Assembly: GCF_046054155.1 (NCBI RefSeq)
Contig: NZ_JBEQCT010000002.1
Location: 434,001 to 498,000, forward strand
Reading direction: 5' to 3'
Length of the DNA: 64,000 nt
DNA from: Celerinatantimonas yamalensis
GTDB lineage: Bacteria > Pseudomonadota > Gammaproteobacteria > Enterobacterales > Celerinatantimonadaceae
Shown here: positions 62,468 through 64,000 of the stretch, one piece after another
Position numbering within the stretch: the stretch's first letter is position 1
How the letters are laid out: every line of letters begins with the position of its first letter
Made by a program: the position numbers and the translations under genes
Notes under the pieces: generated by a model
Told to the model about the DNA's origin: nothing
Seen by the model: the letters and a program-made list of their open reading frames with translations, nothing else
Databases searched by the model: none

Positions 62468-63880
62468 TTAGCCCAATTCAATGCCAAAATAATCACGTGC
62501 ATTGTTAAAGCAGATATCCGAGACCATTGAGCCTAACCATTTCAAATCATTAGGTGCTTCACCCGCTTCAACCCAATGGCCAATCATCTGACATAAGATG
62601 CGACGGAAATACTCATGACGAGTATAGGAGAGGAAGCTACGACTATCGGTCAACATACCCACAAAACGACTCAGTAAGCCGAGTTGTGCTAGTTGGGTCA
62701 TTTGACGTTGCATGCCATCTTTTTGGTCATTAAACCACCAGCCTGAACCAAATTGCATTTTCCCTGGGATACCCCCCCCTTGGAAGTTACCAATCATGGT
62801 GCCAAGCACTTCGTTATCACGTGGATTTAAGCAATATAAGATAGTTTTCGGCAGCTCATCGGTTGACGCTTGGGCATCCAGCAGTTTAGACAGATTAACC
62901 GCAATTTCGTGATCGTGAATTGAATCAAAACCAGTATCAGGCCCTAATTGAGCCAATTGCAGTGAGTTGTTATTACGCAGTGCACCAATGTGATATTGCT
63001 GAACCCAGCCACGGCGATGATATTCGCGGCCCAAAAATAACAATACGGCAGTTTTAAACGCATCGACCTGTTCAGTGCTGAGAGTTTCACCATTACGCCG
63101 AGCGGTGATCATTTGATCAAGCTGCGCTTCACTGGCTTGGCCAAAAGGTACGGTATCAAGCGCATGATCTGAAACCCGGCAACCTAATTGTGCAAAATAG
63201 TCGAGACGGTTAGATAGCGCTTGCGTTAAATCGCTAAAACGTTCAATTGCCACATCTGCACTTTGTCCTAGTTGCTCTAAATAGCTGGCAAATTCAGGCG
63301 CATCAATTTTAAATGACTTATCGGGGCGGAAACTCGGTAAGATCTTCACATTAAATGAAGAATCTTTGGCAATCAGTGCATGATGCTCCAGCGAATCGGC
63401 TGGATCATCAGTAGTACCAACCATTTTGACATTCATCTGCTCTAAAATACCGCGAGCAGAAAACGCAGGTTTAGTTAGCATTGTATTGCAATCATCCCAA
63501 ATAGATTGGGCGGTTTCAGGGTTAAGCATCCGGTCAGTGATACCGAACGGGCGACGCAATTCTAAATGCGTCCAATGAAAAATGGGATTCCCCACAGTAA
63601 ACGGCACTGTTTTAGCAAACGCTTGAAATTTTTCGTAATCACTAGCATCGCCCGTACAAAGACGCTCTGCAACGCCATTTGAGCGCATCGCACGCCACTT
63701 ATAGTGATCGCCTTTGAGCCAAATGTCATATAAATTTTTAAACTGATAGTTTTGGGCAATTTGTTCTGGAGGAAGGTGACAATGGTAGTCAAAGATCGGC
63801 TGGTCTTTGGCATAATCATGATAAAGATGCCGAGCAAACTCGGTATCGAGTAAAAAATCCTCAGTCAAAAACGCGCTCAT
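62468..63880 (-). CDS. uxaC: Uronate (glucuronate/galacturonate) isomerase
   Basis: UxaC converts glucuronate and galacturonate to fructuronate and tagaturonate. The 470-aa protein has FDYHCHLPPEQIAQN, MRSNGV, FHWTHLELRRPFGI, STTDDPxDSL-like residues (here GTTDDPADSL) and HIGALRNNN. The start at 63880 has GGAG 7 bases upstream and gives the Escherichia length; the frame opens 20 codons earlier without a ribosome site. It leads the uxaCBA operon. A fructuronate branch (uxuAB) and transporter are not in the window. Confidence 0.95.
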   Translation of the reverse strand: MSAFLTEDFLLDTEFARHLYHDYAKDQPIFDYHCHLPPEQIAQNYQFKNLYDIWLKGDHYKWRAMRSNGVAERLCTGDASDYEKFQAFAKTVPFTVGNPIFHWTHLELRRPFGITDRMLNPETAQSIWDDCNTMLTKPAFSARGILEQMNVKMVGTTDDPADSLEHHALIAKDSSFNVKILPSFRPDKSFKIDAPEFASYLEQLGQSADVAIERFSDLTQALSNRLDYFAQLGCRVSDHALDTVPFGQASEAQLDQMITARRNGETLSTEQVDAFKTAVLLFLGREYHRRGWVQQYHIGALRNNNSLQLAQLGPDTGFDSIHDHEIAVNLSKLLDAQASTDELPKTILYCLNPRDNEVLGTMIGNFQGGGIPGKMQFGSGWWFNDQKDGMQRQMTQLAQLGLLSRFVGMLTDSRSFLSYTRHEYFRRILCQMIGHWVEAGEAPNDLKWLGSMVSDICFNNARDYFGIELG

Positions 63881-63945
63881 AGGTCCACTCCCATAAATGT
63901 CGCGATAGTTTCGCTCTAGCAACAACCACTCGCGATCCAAAAAAA

Positions 63946-63959
63946 TGTGTTATACCAAT
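63946..63959. promoter_or_regulatory. Candidate ExuR/UxuR operator upstream of uxaC
   Basis: TGTGTTATACCAAT matches the hexuronate-regulator palindrome ATTGGTATACCAAT in 11 of 14 positions, with a perfect right half. It lies 66 bases upstream of the uxaC start. Confidence 0.55.
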
Positions 63960-64000
63960 TATTCTACTTCTAGGATTAGCTGTCTATTTATAATCCAATT

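Overview
The window is a chromosomal segment of a facultatively anaerobic gamma-proteobacterium. The evidence is the family set and gene order: parC-plsC and parE-yqiA-cpdA-yqiB-nudF divergent from tolC, a thrLABC operon with a threonine/isoleucine attenuator, arcA, pykF, grcA, dusA, rraB and uxaCBA. These are arranged as in the Enterobacterales, Vibrionales and Aeromonadales, but with enough rearrangement that it is not Escherichia or Vibrio proper. A genus such as Celerinatantimonas is possible, but the sequence alone does not prove it.

Layout. Bases 1-3407 hold an aryl-beta-glucoside module: the end of a PTS EIIBCA permease, a GH1 6-phospho-beta-glucosidase and an AscG-type LacI regulator. 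Bases 3434-6943 hold an adenine deaminase, a degenerate low-molecular-weight phosphatase-fold protein, rraB and plsC. Bases 7048-16320 form a long minus-strand cluster: topoisomerase IV subunits, an EAL phosphodiesterase between them, then yqiA, cpdA, yqiB and nudF. TolC diverges from it, followed by a DoxD-DoxA fusion protein.

Bases 19400-21240 are the most unusual part. They hold an orphan type I-F CRISPR array (12 repeats, 11 spacers, no cas genes in the window). Its leader-distal end runs into a family of about 152-bp tandem units, each built from half a CRISPR repeat joined to a REP-like palindrome.

Bases 21342-28742 hold a pseudouridine synthase and a modEABC molybdate operon with a ModE box over the modE start codon. 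These are followed by a HAD phosphatase, a hemerythrin protein, ung and nfo. Bases 29130-40912 hold grcA (with an FNR box), a PMT-family glycosyltransferase, tesB, the thr operon, arcA and pykF.

Bases 41163-47146 hold sotB, an OlsF-type bifunctional acyltransferase, mgsA, a VOC protein, a SieB-like membrane protein and dusA. Upstream of dusA lies about 1.1 kb of decayed DNA with a tyrosine-recombinase remnant. Bases 48283-59383 are accessory and envelope genes: a tautomerase with a divergent LysR regulator, a GT9 transferase, a small outer-membrane barrel, a NemR-like regulator with yqhD, a second PMT transferase, an MFS carrier with a 15-residue-repeat tail, and a TerC protein. Bases 59473-63880 hold uxaC-uxaB-uxaA for hexuronate catabolism.

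Functional themes. The sugar modules (asc, uxa) feed glycolysis (pykF). Anaerobic and redox adaptation is represented by arcA, grcA, molybdate uptake and DoxDA. Carbonyl and aldehyde handling is represented by mgsA and the nemR-like/yqhD pair. All functions are assigned from recognisable motifs and remembered family sequences; no database search was run.
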